A stretch of 64,000 bases of DNA from CAWAWP01 sp963841205 (GCA_963841205.1 CAWJCH010000015.1:62001-126000), one strand, 5' to 3'; shown: positions 36,618 through 46,153, counted from the stretch's first letter. Notes: generated by a model not told the origin, from the letters alone. Numbers and translations are program-made.

Positions 36618-38222
36618 GTGGGTAACGGCAGGGTTTTCATCAGCCACTCTCATGACGATAATGCGACCGTTATGCCGCTCCTCACTGCGCTGGACGCGTG
36701 GGGCATAGACTATTGGTTCGATGTGCAGGGCCTGAGCGCCGGGCAGCGCCTCGACGAGCGCATCCAGCGTGAGATGGCGACGCGGGACGTCTTCCTGCGC
36801 GTCTGCACCGGCGCGCTGCAGCGCTCGTTCTGGTCGAATCTCGAAGTGACGGCGTTTCGCGGCCTGCAAGCCGATGATCGGCAAAAGGGGCGTGGCGATC
36901 GGCGCCTGCTGATCAACGTCATCCTCGATCGGGACTACCAGCGCGAGCCGTTCGACGGCGCCACGACCTACATCGATGCCGTGAACATGTCGCGGCCGGC
37001 GTGGATGGGCGAACTGCGGAGGGCGCTCGGCGTCGCGTCGAGCACGACTACGCGTGGCGTCAGCCGGCGCGCGGCCCTCGGCTTCGGCGCGGCGGCGGTG
37101 GTGGCGGTCAGCTCGACGGCTGCTGCTGCTGCGTTCCTGCTGGACTACAAGAGCCGGACCAGCGCGCCCGCCCAGCCAACCTATGGCCCTGGCAAGCACA
37201 TCTGGGAGATGGACAAGCTCGCGACCGAGAAAGACATCCCCCCCGATCCCGCGGTGTACGGCGAGCGGCTGTATGTCACCACGGGGAACACTGTGGCGGC
37301 ATACGACCTGGCGAACGGTAGGAAGCGGCTGTGGAGCAACAGCTATTCGCCGCTCTTCGAGTTCACGTCGGCAGTCGTCCTCGACGGCGCCATCTATTAC
37401 TCCATCGACGATAAGTTCTATGCGGCCTCGGCGGACTCGGGCAAGGCGAAGTGGACGGCGCAGACCGAGGAAAACGGTGGCGAATATGCGACCTCCCCGG
37501 CGGTGGACGCGCATGGAACCTACATCTACGCCAACGGCGGCAAGCTGTACTCCTACGCTACGGGCAGCGGCCAGCTCCGCTGGAGCAACGCCGTAATGGC
37601 GCCACCGAGCAGCTTCGATAATCCGTCCGGGCCAGTTATCGCAGGCTCCGCAGTCGTGATCGGCTCAGCGGACCACAACGTCTATGCCTTCGCAACTGGC
37701 GACGGGTCGCTGGAGTGGAAGTTCCTGACGCGCGGAAAGGTATTGAGCACGCCGGCATTCGAGAACGGCGTCATCTACGTCGGCTCGAACGATGGGTATA
37801 TGTATGCGCTGAACGCGTCCGACGGCAGCCTCAAGTGGAAGTATTTGACGCAGGACGCGGTGCGCTCGTCGCCCGCGATTTTGGATGGCGTGGTGTTCGT
37901 CGGATCCGACGATCAGTATCTCTACGCGCTTGACGCCGAGACGGGCGACCCATACTGGCGTGCGCCCAGCGGAGATCTCGACACAAGCTCGGGGATCATC
38001 GAGGGCGGGGGCGCGATCACCGGCTGGCCAGCGGCGACGCCTGAGGCCGTCTGCGTGCTCGTAAAGGAGGCCTATGTCGTGCGGTGCTACGAGCGGTCGG
38101 ACGGCACGCTGCGCTGGTCGTATAAATCGGCAGACCAGACTCAAAATGCCGATCCCATCGCCACGAATGGGCTGATTCTTTTGGGCTCTGGCGACAACAA
38201 CCTCTATGCGTTCGGCATCTAA
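36618..38222 (+). CDS. TIR-TM-PQQ beta-propeller protein 1
   Basis: The 534-residue protein starts at GTG 36618, which has GGAGGG about 8 bp upstream and aligns with the start of the next paralogue. A TIR domain fills residues 1-135: VFISHSHDDN, DAWGIDYWFD and the putative catalytic Glu76 in SFWSNLEVTAF. Then SRRAALGFGAAAVVA (149-163) gives a twin-arginine followed by one membrane segment (to about 175). From about 190 come PQQ-type propeller repeats such as VIYVGSNDGYMYALNASDG and VVFVGSDDQYLYALDAETG. Expected topology is TIR inside and propeller outside. It heads a three-gene operon (gaps 39 and 30 bp). The ligand and output are unknown; NAD cleavage by TIR is possible. Confidence 0.85.
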   Translation: MGNGRVFISHSHDDNATVMPLLTALDAWGIDYWFDVQGLSAGQRLDERIQREMATRDVFLRVCTGALQRSFWSNLEVTAFRGLQADDRQKGRGDRRLLINVILDRDYQREPFDGATTYIDAVNMSRPAWMGELRRALGVASSTTTRGVSRRAALGFGAAAVVAVSSTAAAAAFLLDYKSRTSAPAQPTYGPGKHIWEMDKLATEKDIPPDPAVYGERLYVTTGNTVAAYDLANGRKRLWSNSYSPLFEFTSAVVLDGAIYYSIDDKFYAASADSGKAKWTAQTEENGGEYATSPAVDAHGTYIYANGGKLYSYATGSGQLRWSNAVMAPPSSFDNPSGPVIAGSAVVIGSADHNVYAFATGDGSLEWKFLTRGKVLSTPAFENGVIYVGSNDGYMYALNASDGSLKWKYLTQDAVRSSPAILDGVVFVGSDDQYLYALDAETGDPYWRAPSGDLDTSSGIIEGGGAITGWPAATPEAVCVLVKEAYVVRCYERSDGTLRWSYKSADQTQNADPIATNGLILLGSGDNNLYAFGI

Positions 38223-38261
38223 CACGGGACGATAGCGCGTCAAGCGGGAGGGACTCGGCCG

Positions 38262-39923
38262 ATGTGGGGCAACGGCAGGATTTTCATCAGTCACTCGCAC
38301 GCGGACAACGATGCCTGTGAGCCATTGCTGGCGGCGCTGGACGCGTGGGGCGTGGACTACTGGTTCGACCGGCAGCAGCTCGACGCTGGCGCGCAGCTCA
38401 CCGATCGATTGCAGGTCGCGATCGGCGAGCGGGACATGTTCCTGCGGATCTGCACGGCGGCGACGCGAGCATCCTTTTGGATGACCCTCGAATTTAACGC
38501 GTTTCGCGGCTTGCAGCTCAGCGAGCAGCAGCGGCAGGGGAAGAGGACCAACCGGCGGGTGAGCGTCAACCTCATTCTGGATGTTAGCTACAAGAGTGCC
38601 GCCGATGCGCTCAACGAGCGCGCGGATGCCACCGTTGATGCGACAGGGAGCCCACCAGCGGTGTGGCTCGCGCAGTTGGGAGCCGCGCTGGGCATCGCGC
38701 CGAGCAAGAGTGCGCGCAAAGGAGTGAGCCGGAGAGCGGCGATTGGGCTCGGCGCCGCTGCTGTGGTGACTGCAGCGGCGGCAGGGACGGCGGTGGTGGT
38801 GAAGGAGCAATCCACGACGGTGGCGACGGCCTCCGCGCCGAGGCCGAAAAAGGTGCCGTTCGCGGTGCCGAATCCGCAGACGCTCGACCCGCGGATGGCG
38901 TGGAGTTTCCGCTGCGGGGACAAGATCGCCCCGACAATTGCGCTTGGGGCAAGCGCGGTGTTCGTCAACTCCGACGACGGGCTGTTCGCGCTCGCTCCGA
39001 TCGACGGGTCGGTGGTGTGGACCAATGCGAAAGTGAACGGCAACGAGGCACATGCACCTGTCGTGGCAGGCGATACGGTCTACGCTTTCGGGGGCCTCGG
39101 TACGCTGGCGGCGTTCGGCGTGAGCGACGGCATCGTACGATGGAGCGTGGATACCGGTGAAAGCTTCGATCTCGCCGGTATTGCGGTCGACGCGGGGTCG
39201 GTCTTTTTGGCTGCGGGCGACGGATCGGTCAAGGCGTTCAGTACATCGGACGGCTCGAAGAGCTGGCAGAGCGCGGTGCTGGCGAAGCCCGACTTGAACA
39301 GCCCCAATCCGGTCGTGGACGGCGGTTTGGTGCTAACCGGGGCGGCGGATGGCTACTTCTACGCCCTGAGCGCTGCGACGGGCGCGCAGGTCTGGCGTTA
39401 CCAGACAGGCGGGGAAATCACGGCGACAGCGGCCACTGACGGCGCCACGGTCTATTTCGGCTCGAAAGACTCCGCGGTCTACGCGGTGGACATCGCCACC
39501 GGGGCGTTGAAATGGCGCAGGGCGCTCGACAGCCAGGTCACCGTCGCGCCGACAGTCGCGAGTGGCGTGGTGTACACCGGAGTGGGAGGCAACCTCCATG
39601 CGCTCTCCGCGGATTCGGGAGCTACCGTCTGGGCACTGCCAGTGGGAAGTGTGGACGCCAGCGGCACCGTCGACTCGTTTGACAGCGTGTCTGCGGGGGC
39701 GGCGGTTAGCGGCGACGCGATCTACGTGCCGAGCGGCACCTATCTTTACGCTTTTAGCGCGCACGCGGCGGCGACCTATTCGCCGACCTCGGGCGCACAG
39801 CCCTATGCGTGGCGCTTCAACGCCGCCACGTCGTTCGACAACACGGTGGCGCCGATCGTTGGCGCGGGAGTGGTCTACTTCTCGTCTGACGACGGGCGGA
39901 TCTATGCCCTGAAGACCGCCTAG
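38262..39923 (+). CDS. TIR-TM-PQQ beta-propeller protein 2
   Basis: The 553-residue paralogue has RIFISHSHADND and DAWGVDYWFDRQ at the start and Glu77 in SFWMTLEFNAF, so the TIR catalytic position is kept. SRRAAIGLGAAAVVT (156-170) repeats the twin-arginine plus single membrane segment. The propeller has about seven blades, with repeats such as AVFVNSDDGLFALAPIDGS and TVYFGSKDSAVYAVDIATG. GGGAGGG sits before ATG 38262. The sequence between the TIR domain and the membrane differs in length from paralogue 1. The proteins are clearly homologous but far from identical, which suggests they have taken different ligands. Confidence 0.85.
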   Translation: MWGNGRIFISHSHADNDACEPLLAALDAWGVDYWFDRQQLDAGAQLTDRLQVAIGERDMFLRICTAATRASFWMTLEFNAFRGLQLSEQQRQGKRTNRRVSVNLILDVSYKSAADALNERADATVDATGSPPAVWLAQLGAALGIAPSKSARKGVSRRAAIGLGAAAVVTAAAAGTAVVVKEQSTTVATASAPRPKKVPFAVPNPQTLDPRMAWSFRCGDKIAPTIALGASAVFVNSDDGLFALAPIDGSVVWTNAKVNGNEAHAPVVAGDTVYAFGGLGTLAAFGVSDGIVRWSVDTGESFDLAGIAVDAGSVFLAAGDGSVKAFSTSDGSKSWQSAVLAKPDLNSPNPVVDGGLVLTGAADGYFYALSAATGAQVWRYQTGGEITATAATDGATVYFGSKDSAVYAVDIATGALKWRRALDSQVTVAPTVASGVVYTGVGGNLHALSADSGATVWALPVGSVDASGTVDSFDSVSAGAAVSGDAIYVPSGTYLYAFSAHAAATYSPTSGAQPYAWRFNAATSFDNTVAPIVGAGVVYFSSDDGRIYALKTA

Positions 39924-39953
39924 TCGGTGGTGGGGATCGACGAGGAGGGGACG

Positions 39954-41627
39954 ATGCCAACAACGCCAGGGCAGGTTTACGTCAGTCATGCGGGGGACGA
40001 CGAGGCGATCTGCGCGCCGCTGCTCGATCTGCTCGACTCGTGGCACGTGGACTATTGGTTCGACCGTCAGCAGGGCGGGGGCCGGCAGCTGTCGGCGCGG
40101 GCACAGAAGGCGTTGAGCGAGTGTCACGTGCTTTTGCGCGTCTGCACACGGGCGGCGAATCGTTCGTACTCGATGAGCCTGGACGCTGGCGCCTTCCTCA
40201 GTATGCAGGCGGACGATCACCGGGCGGGTCGGGATGGCCTCCGTACGGTGGTGAATCTTATCCTAGACCCAGAGTATCGGCGCGAGCCGTTCGACGGCAC
40301 CGCGCCCATACTGGAGGCGAGCGATCCGGCGCAGTTCGCCTGGGTCAATGGGCTGCGCGCGGCATTGGGGCTGCCGCTGCTCGTGGATGCGGAGGCCGCG
40401 GCGCTCTCGCGGCGGACCGTGGTGGTGCGGCGTGGCATCAGCAGGCGACGCGCGCTGGCGCTGGGGGCGACCGGGGCACTGGTGGTTGCGGCGGGTGCCT
40501 CGGCGGGGGTGCTCGCACTGACGCATGGCCGTGGAAGCGCCTTGGCGACGCCAACGCCCAGGCCGGGGCCACCCTCGTCGGACCCGAAGCTGCTCTGGTA
40601 CGCGCGGGTGGTGCAGCCTCCCACCCTTAGCGCCAATGAAGATGGCGTTGGTGTGGCGCCCGCCCTGGCCAACGGCATCCTTTACACCGGCGCGCTCGAC
40701 GGGAGCCTCTTCGCCGTCGACGCGAGCACGGGCGCGGTGCGCTGGCAGAAGGTGTTCGGGAACGGCTTCTACACGGCTCCGGTGATGGGGAACGACACGC
40801 TTTTTGTGTGTTCCCACGGCAACGGTGGCTTTCGCGCACTTAACCCCAATACGAGGGACGTGTTGTGGCAAGCAAACGGCGACACTTACACATTCACGGA
40901 TGTGGCTTTCGTCGACGGTCGCCTGTTTATTTCTGGGATCGGCGATTTCTTCGGCTTTGTTTTCACAGTGGACCCGGCGACGGGCGACCTGCTCTTCTCG
41001 GAGGGGCCGAGTGGCAGTGTGCTTCCCGCCTCTCAGATGGGGATCTCAGGCACACTCGTCTACATCTGCGGCGACGACGGCTATCTCTATGCGTTCGATT
41101 GCAGTGTCAACGAGTCTCCGCCAATGTGGAAGGCCGACGTGGGCGCCTCGAACAGCCAGCGGCTTCAAAAGCCACTAGTTGTGAGCGGGGCTCCCACCGT
41201 CGCGAACGGCGTCGTCTACGTGGGCTCCGAGGATCAGTCGGTGTATGCGATCGATGCCGCGACTGGCGAACGGCGCTGGAGCTACGCCACCACGGGCCAG
41301 ATTGTGCGCTCGTCGCCCACGGTGGTGGATGGGACGCTCTACATCGGCTCGGATGACAAGAACCTCTACGCGATCGACGCCGTAACGGGGAATACCAAGT
41401 GGGTGTACCAGACCACGGGGAAGGTGCGCTCAACGCCCGCCGTGGCGAACGCGGTGGTGTACGTCGGCTCGGCGGACAATTTCGTCCATGCGGTGAGCGC
41501 GCAGACGGGCGCGCTGGTCCACAAATATCCGATGGCAGGCGCGGTGATCGCTCCGCCCCTCGTGGCAAACGGCGTCCTCTATGCCGCCGACCTCGCGGGG
41601 TATCTCTATGCCTTCAGTGCGAACTGA
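39954..41627 (+). CDS. TIR-TM-PQQ beta-propeller protein 3
   Basis: The 557-residue third paralogue starts at ATG 39954 after GAGGAGGGG. Its TIR domain reads QVYVSHAGDDEA and DSWHVDYWFDRQ, but at the catalytic position it has SYSMSLDAGAF: Asp77 replaces the Glu seen in proteins 1 and 2. A GISRRRALALGATGALVV segment (161-178) gives the twin-arginine and membrane anchor. Its C-terminal propeller repeats are the most regular of the three (VVYVGSEDQSVYAIDAATG, TLYIGSDDKNLYAIDAVTG, VVYVGSADNFVHAVSAQTG). It may be a non-catalytic sensor or partner. An IS605 element begins nine bases after its stop. Confidence 0.85.
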   Translation: MPTTPGQVYVSHAGDDEAICAPLLDLLDSWHVDYWFDRQQGGGRQLSARAQKALSECHVLLRVCTRAANRSYSMSLDAGAFLSMQADDHRAGRDGLRTVVNLILDPEYRREPFDGTAPILEASDPAQFAWVNGLRAALGLPLLVDAEAAALSRRTVVVRRGISRRRALALGATGALVVAAGASAGVLALTHGRGSALATPTPRPGPPSSDPKLLWYARVVQPPTLSANEDGVGVAPALANGILYTGALDGSLFAVDASTGAVRWQKVFGNGFYTAPVMGNDTLFVCSHGNGGFRALNPNTRDVLWQANGDTYTFTDVAFVDGRLFISGIGDFFGFVFTVDPATGDLLFSEGPSGSVLPASQMGISGTLVYICGDDGYLYAFDCSVNESPPMWKADVGASNSQRLQKPLVVSGAPTVANGVVYVGSEDQSVYAIDAATGERRWSYATTGQIVRSSPTVVDGTLYIGSDDKNLYAIDAVTGNTKWVYQTTGKVRSTPAVANAVVYVGSADNFVHAVSAQTGALVHKYPMAGAVIAPPLVANGVLYAADLAGYLYAFSAN

Positions 41628-41635
41628 GGCCGTGG

Positions 41636-42925
41636 TGACATGCTCCCCGTCCCTACAGGGATGGGGCTTCTCGGTTCGTCCCCGCAGGTGATCCCGCGAG
41701 TCCCCGAAGGGCCTGCCCGGCCCATAAGATGTTCCTGGCCGCGTTCTCGTCGCGGTCCAGGACCAGCCCACAGCACGTCCAGACGTGGGTGCGCACGCTC
41801 AGCGATTTGGGGATGCGCGCCCCGCAGCCGCTACAGTCCTGCGAGGTGTAGGCGGAGGCGGGTGGCACGGCGACGACCCGACGCCCGGCGCATGCTGCCT
41901 TGGCTTCGAGGATGGTACGGAATTGCGCCCAGCCCGCGTCGCTGATGCTCTTGGCAAGACGGCGATTCCGCACCAGGTTGGCGACCCGCAAGTCTTCGAG
42001 AGAGATGGTGTCGTATTGGCGCAGCAACATCAGCGCCGTCTTGTGGTGGTGGTCGGCCCGTTGGCGCTGCACCGTCTGATGGGCCCGCTGAAGGTTCCCG
42101 ACGGCTTTCCTCCGGCGGTGGCTGCCCTTCTTGCGCTTGGAGACGCGGCGCTGCGCTTTCGCCAGCTGCTTCTCACCGCACCGCAGCAGGTGCGGGTTCT
42201 CCACCATCTCCCCGTCGGCAGTGATGAGGAACACCTTCAAACCCACGTCGATGCCCGTCTCTTTGCCCGTCGGCGGCAGCGGCTTGGTGGGCACCTCGGC
42301 GCACGAGATGCAGGCGTACCAGCCATCCGCCTCCCGACTGATGGTCACCGTCTTGGGCGTGCCTTCCAGTGGGCGGTGTAGGCGGATGGGAATGCGCCCG
42401 ATCTTCGACAGGCTGAGTATCCCACCGTCCAGCACAGCGCCGCCATGCTCGCCCACCTGCGGGTAGGTGAAGCTGGTATAGCGGTTCCTGCCCTGGAACC
42501 GGGGGTATCCAGGTTGTTCACCTGCCTGCACGCGGCGAAAGAACGCCTGAAAGGTCTTGTCTAGCCGGTGCAGCACGTCCTGCAGGACCTGTGCGTTGAG
42601 GTCGCGGTACTCTGGACGCGCCTCCTTGATGGCCGGCAGTTGGGCGGATTGCGTGGCGAAGTTGACGGAGACGTGGCACTTTTCCCAGGCCCGTTTCCGC
42701 TCTTCCAGGCCCGCGTTGTAGAGTTCGCGGCAGCGCCACAAGACGTGCTCCAACGCCCGGTCCTGGTCCGGCGTGGGATGCAGTTTGTACTTGAACGTCT
42801 TGCGTGTGCCTTGTCGATCCATACTCAACCATTCTGTCCGCCAGAAAAGAAACCGGCAACGATTGGTACTCTGTGGCCCGTGCGGGCCACCCGACTTTCA
42901 CCCCCCATGCCTGAAGGTAGGGACA
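41636..42925 (-). mobile_element. IS605-group element, tnpB only (copy C)
   Basis: Read on minus, the right end carries AACCGAGAAGCCCC, a stem CCATCCCTGTAGGGACGG and terminal ATGTCA at 41636; the left end has a hairpin around CTACCTTCAGGCATGG (about 42903-42922) followed by GGTGAAAG. It sits between the third TIR-propeller gene and der. tnpA is absent. Confidence 0.8.
41653..42822 (-). CDS. tnpB: TnpB, RNA-guided RuvC nuclease (copy C, intact)
   Basis: The 389-residue protein starts at ATG 42822 (MDRQGTRKTF). RuvC motifs are all present: Asp in GIDVGLKVF, Glu in SLEDLRVANL, Asp in LDRDENAARN. The ribbon has CSGCG. Its second half, read as TSQDCSGCGARIPKSLSVRTHVWTCCG, has lost one ribbon spacing Cys: where copy B has HVCTSCG this copy has HVWTCCG, so the third zinc ligand is displaced. 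Folding of the ribbon may be weaker. Otherwise it is close to copy B over its whole length. Confidence 0.88.
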   Translation of the reverse strand: MDRQGTRKTFKYKLHPTPDQDRALEHVLWRCRELYNAGLEERKRAWEKCHVSVNFATQSAQLPAIKEARPEYRDLNAQVLQDVLHRLDKTFQAFFRRVQAGEQPGYPRFQGRNRYTSFTYPQVGEHGGAVLDGGILSLSKIGRIPIRLHRPLEGTPKTVTISREADGWYACISCAEVPTKPLPPTGKETGIDVGLKVFLITADGEMVENPHLLRCGEKQLAKAQRRVSKRKKGSHRRRKAVGNLQRAHQTVQRQRADHHHKTALMLLRQYDTISLEDLRVANLVRNRRLAKSISDAGWAQFRTILEAKAACAGRRVVAVPPASAYTSQDCSGCGARIPKSLSVRTHVWTCCGLVLDRDENAARNILWAGQALRGLAGSPAGTNREAPSL

Positions 42926-43064
42926 CTCAGCCGGATGTTATCCTGGTAGGGCGTTTGGGCTGGGGAAGCGTGGTACAATGCGCTGCGCTGAGTGGTGATA
43001 GACTGGCGGGCGCGTGTGCGCTGCCGCTTTCCGCTTCGACTATGCAGATTTGCGAGATGGAACT

Positions 43065-44546
43065 ATGAAACCGATCGTCGCCATCGTGGGCCGGCCCAAC
43101 GTGGGTAAATCGACACTCTTCAATAAGCTCATCGGCCAGCGCGTGGCGATCGTCGAGGATGTGCCGGGTACGACACGCGACCGCATCTACGGCGAGGCCG
43201 AGTGGAACGGGCGCATCTTCTCGCTGATCGACACCGGCGGGCTGGAGATCGAGGGCGAGAGCAACTTCAGCAAGCAGATCACGGCGCAGGCGCAGCTCGC
43301 CATCGAGGAGGCCGACGTCATCATCTTCCTGGTGGATACGCGCGACGGCATCACCGAGGCGGATCGCGAGGTCGCCGAGATCCTGCGCCGCTCGCAGAAG
43401 CCGGTGGTGCTGGGGGCGAACAAGGCGGAGAGCCCGCGGCTGCGGCAGGAGTCCGTCGAGTTCTACGAGCTGGGGCTGGGCGAGCCGATCACGCTCTCGT
43501 CGATCTCCGGCACGGGCAGCGGCGATCTGCTGGACGCGGTGACGGACGCGCTGCCGCCGAAAGACGGCGAGGAGGAGGAGGACGAGACGCCGGGCATCCC
43601 GCGGCTGGCGATCGTCGGGCGTCCCAACACGGGCAAGTCGTCGCTGCTGAACGCCATCGCCGGCGAGGAACGCGTGATTGTCAGCGACATCCCCGGCACG
43701 ACGCGCGACACCATCGACAGCGAGGTGGAGCACAAGGGGCGCAGGTTGCTGCTGATCGATACGGCGGGCATACGCCGGCGCGGGCGCATCGCCGCGGGCG
43801 TGGAGCGCTACAGCACGATGCGGGCGCAGCGCGCGATCGACCGCGCGGACGTCGCCGTGCTGATGATCGACGGCGTGGAGGGGATCACCGCGCAGGACGC
43901 ACATATCGCCGGCTACGTCCACGAGGCGGCGAAGGGCATCATCATCGTCATCAACAAATGGGATCTGGTGCGCGAGCGGCGGCGCATGCTGGAGGAGGCG
44001 CGGCGCGCGGAGCTGATCGAGCATCTGGTGCCGGGCGAGCTGCCGCCGGCGCCCTCCGCCGGGGAGATCGAGGAGCTGGAGGCGAACTCGTACACGCGAC
44101 AGGTGCGCGCGACGCTGAAGTTCCTGCCGTACGCGCCGATCATCTTCTCGGCGGCCAAGACGAGCTACCACGTCAACAACATCCTCGATTACGCGTTGCG
44201 GATCTACGACACGCGGCAGGTCCGTGTGCCCACGGCGCAGTTGAACGAGGTGGTAAAAGACGCAGTGCAGAAGCATCACCCGACCTATTTGCAGGGGAAC
44301 GTGCTGCGCATCTACTACGTGACGCAGGCGGAGGTGGACCCGCCGACCTTCGTCTTCTTCGTCAACGATCCGGCGCTGATGCACTTCACCTACGAGCGCT
44401 ATCTGGAGAACCGGCTGCGCGAGGTCTTCGGCTTCGAGGGCACGGCGATCCGCTTGCAGTTCCGCGCGCGGGCGAAGGATGACCGCGACGAGGATCGCGC
44501 TGAGAAGCACAAGTCGCGCAGCCCAAGCAGCTCGAAGCGACGCTAG
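43065..44546 (+). CDS. der: GTPase Der (EngA), ribosome assembly
   Basis: Der is an essential double GTPase that helps 50S subunit maturation. The 493-residue protein has two G domains with P-loops GRPNVGKS (9-16) and GRPNTGKS, the switch motifs PGTTRDR and PGTTRDT, DTGG / DTAG, and G4 motifs NKAE and NKWD, then the C-terminal KH-like domain. In the first G4 motif NKAE replaces the usual NKxD (Glu for Asp), which may change nucleotide selectivity of that domain. ATG 43065 gives the family N-terminus. The last 28 residues are a charged Arg/Asp/Lys/Ser tail. Monocistronic here. Confidence 0.93.
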   Translation: MKPIVAIVGRPNVGKSTLFNKLIGQRVAIVEDVPGTTRDRIYGEAEWNGRIFSLIDTGGLEIEGESNFSKQITAQAQLAIEEADVIIFLVDTRDGITEADREVAEILRRSQKPVVLGANKAESPRLRQESVEFYELGLGEPITLSSISGTGSGDLLDAVTDALPPKDGEEEEDETPGIPRLAIVGRPNTGKSSLLNAIAGEERVIVSDIPGTTRDTIDSEVEHKGRRLLLIDTAGIRRRGRIAAGVERYSTMRAQRAIDRADVAVLMIDGVEGITAQDAHIAGYVHEAAKGIIIVINKWDLVRERRRMLEEARRAELIEHLVPGELPPAPSAGEIEELEANSYTRQVRATLKFLPYAPIIFSAAKTSYHVNNILDYALRIYDTRQVRVPTAQLNEVVKDAVQKHHPTYLQGNVLRIYYVTQAEVDPPTFVFFVNDPALMHFTYERYLENRLREVFGFEGTAIRLQFRARAKDDRDEDRAEKHKSRSPSSSKRR

Positions 44547-44558
44547 CGAGGCGAGCCA

Positions 44559-44990
44559 TACGTCAGCGATAGCCGCGTCGTAGCCAGCCGCCGATGATGC
44601 CGCCGAGCGGCACGACGGTGATGCCGACGAATCAAGGCGAGGCGAAGCACGCCGCAGCAGATTGCGACTTCAAGTGCCGACGCGAGCGCGCCGCAGCTGA
44701 AGCACCTCCATGGAGATCGGGTTAGGCTTGTAGGTGACGATGGACACCATGAGTCCAAGAAGCAGCGGGATCGTACAGGCTGACCAACCGAGGATCGCCA
44801 GCGCAGCATCGGTATAGGTAGCGGATTCGCCAGAGCGAACACGAGGCCAACGCCAGCCGCGAAGCCGATGAGCAGGGAGCCTCGCGCCTACCGTCACGAG
44901 ATTCGGCTGCTGCATGACAACGATGGCAAGGACGAAACTGCCACCGACCAGCAGCAGCGCAAAAGTTGACGGAGCACGGCAAGCAGCGAG
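44559..44990 (-). pseudogene. Decayed small multi-TM membrane protein
   Basis: Minus-strand fragments in shifting frames look like one membrane protein: FALLLVGGSFVLAIVVM near 44940, FALANPLPIPM and YTDAALAILGWSACTIPLLLGLMVSIVTYKPNP between 44730 and 44860, and a C-terminal GITVVPLGGIIGGWLRRGYR at 44575-44630. At least two frameshifts separate them. I cannot name the family. The remainder up to modB (44990-45223) has nothing recognisable. Confidence 0.35.
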
Positions 44991-45223
44991 CCATGAGCGC
45001 TCAAGCCTCCCCGATGATGGCGTGAGCGTACTGGTGCCACTGGCACGATAAGGAGCCGACGATCAGCGGGAGGGCGGTTTTCGTCGCGTAGACGACGAAT
45101 TCGATCGCCTTCCTCCACCCTGAAGCTCATCGCCAGCCAGCAGAATCCTGTGCCGTTTCGTTGCTACTTGCTACTACGGTGGAGAGGACGTGAGGCTCAC
45201 AGGCGGGAGCAGGCGAGCGGTCG

Positions 45224-46109
45224 TCAGGTGAGGGGATAGGTGTCGATGCGACGATGGAGGAGGTACTTGACGACGAAGAGGACGCCGAAGGAGAGGACGA
45301 GCAGCACGATCGAGAGGGCAAGCGGCTGCTGGATGTCGCCGCTCTCGAAGCCGAGGTAGATGGCGAGGGGCATCGTCTGCGTGCGACCGGGCAGATTGCC
45401 GGCGAAGAGGATCGTCGCGCCGAACTCGCCGAGGGCGCGCGCCCACATCATCACGGCGCCGCCGAAGAGCGACTGCGCGGCGAGCGGCACGGTGATCTGG
45501 CGGAAGACGCCGAGCGGCGAGGCGCCGTCGAGCGCGGCGGCCTGCTCGAGTTCGCGGTCTACGGCAGCGAAGGCGGATTCGGCGGACTTCACGTAGAAGG
45601 GCCCCGCGACGAAGATCTGCGCCATGATCACCGCCACCTCGGTGAAGGCGATAGCGATGCCCGCTCTCGGCGAACCACTGGCCGATCAGCGTGAAGCGCC
45701 CGAAGGTGAAGAGCAGCGCGATGCCGGCGACGGCGGGCGGCAGCACGATGGGCAGATCGAGCAGCGTCTCGAGCACGGCGTGACCAGGGAAGCGGCGGCG
45801 CGCCAGCAGATAGGCCAGCGGCGTGCCGGCGACCAGCGTGATGCCGAGCGCCCAGAGCGTCGTCACGACGCTGAGCTGGATCGCCGGGGCAACGTCCTCG
45901 CCCGCTAGGGTGGCGGTGAGGCGCGTGAAGTCCGTTCGCAGCACGAGGGCGAGCAGCGGCACCAGGAAGAAGAGCAGCATCGGCAGGCTGGCGAGCGCCA
46001 GGGGCAGTCCCGTGCCGAGGCCACGCCAGCGCGCGCCCCACCGCGACGGCGCCGGGATGGCGTCCGCCGACGTGGTAGTGTCGTCCTGCGGAGACGCTTG
46101 CGTGGCCAC
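45224..46109 (-). pseudogene. modB: Molybdate ABC transporter permease, frameshifted
   Basis: ModB forms the inner-membrane channel for molybdate/tungstate. The N-terminal half (GTG 46109) covers the first TM helices and LLDLPIVLPPAVAGIALL, typical of ModB. At about 45660 the frame changes in a GAGAGCGGGCATCG context. The second half then carries AVIMAQIFVAGPFYVKSAES and the ABC-permease EAA loop AAALDGASPLGVFRQITVPL, ending HRRIDTYPL. One base indel accounts for the break, so it may be a young pseudogene or an error. modC, the ATPase, is absent downstream. Confidence 0.85.
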
Positions 46110-46153
46110 GTGCCCCTCTTCTTCCCTAGCACTGCACACTTCGCGCGGAGATG

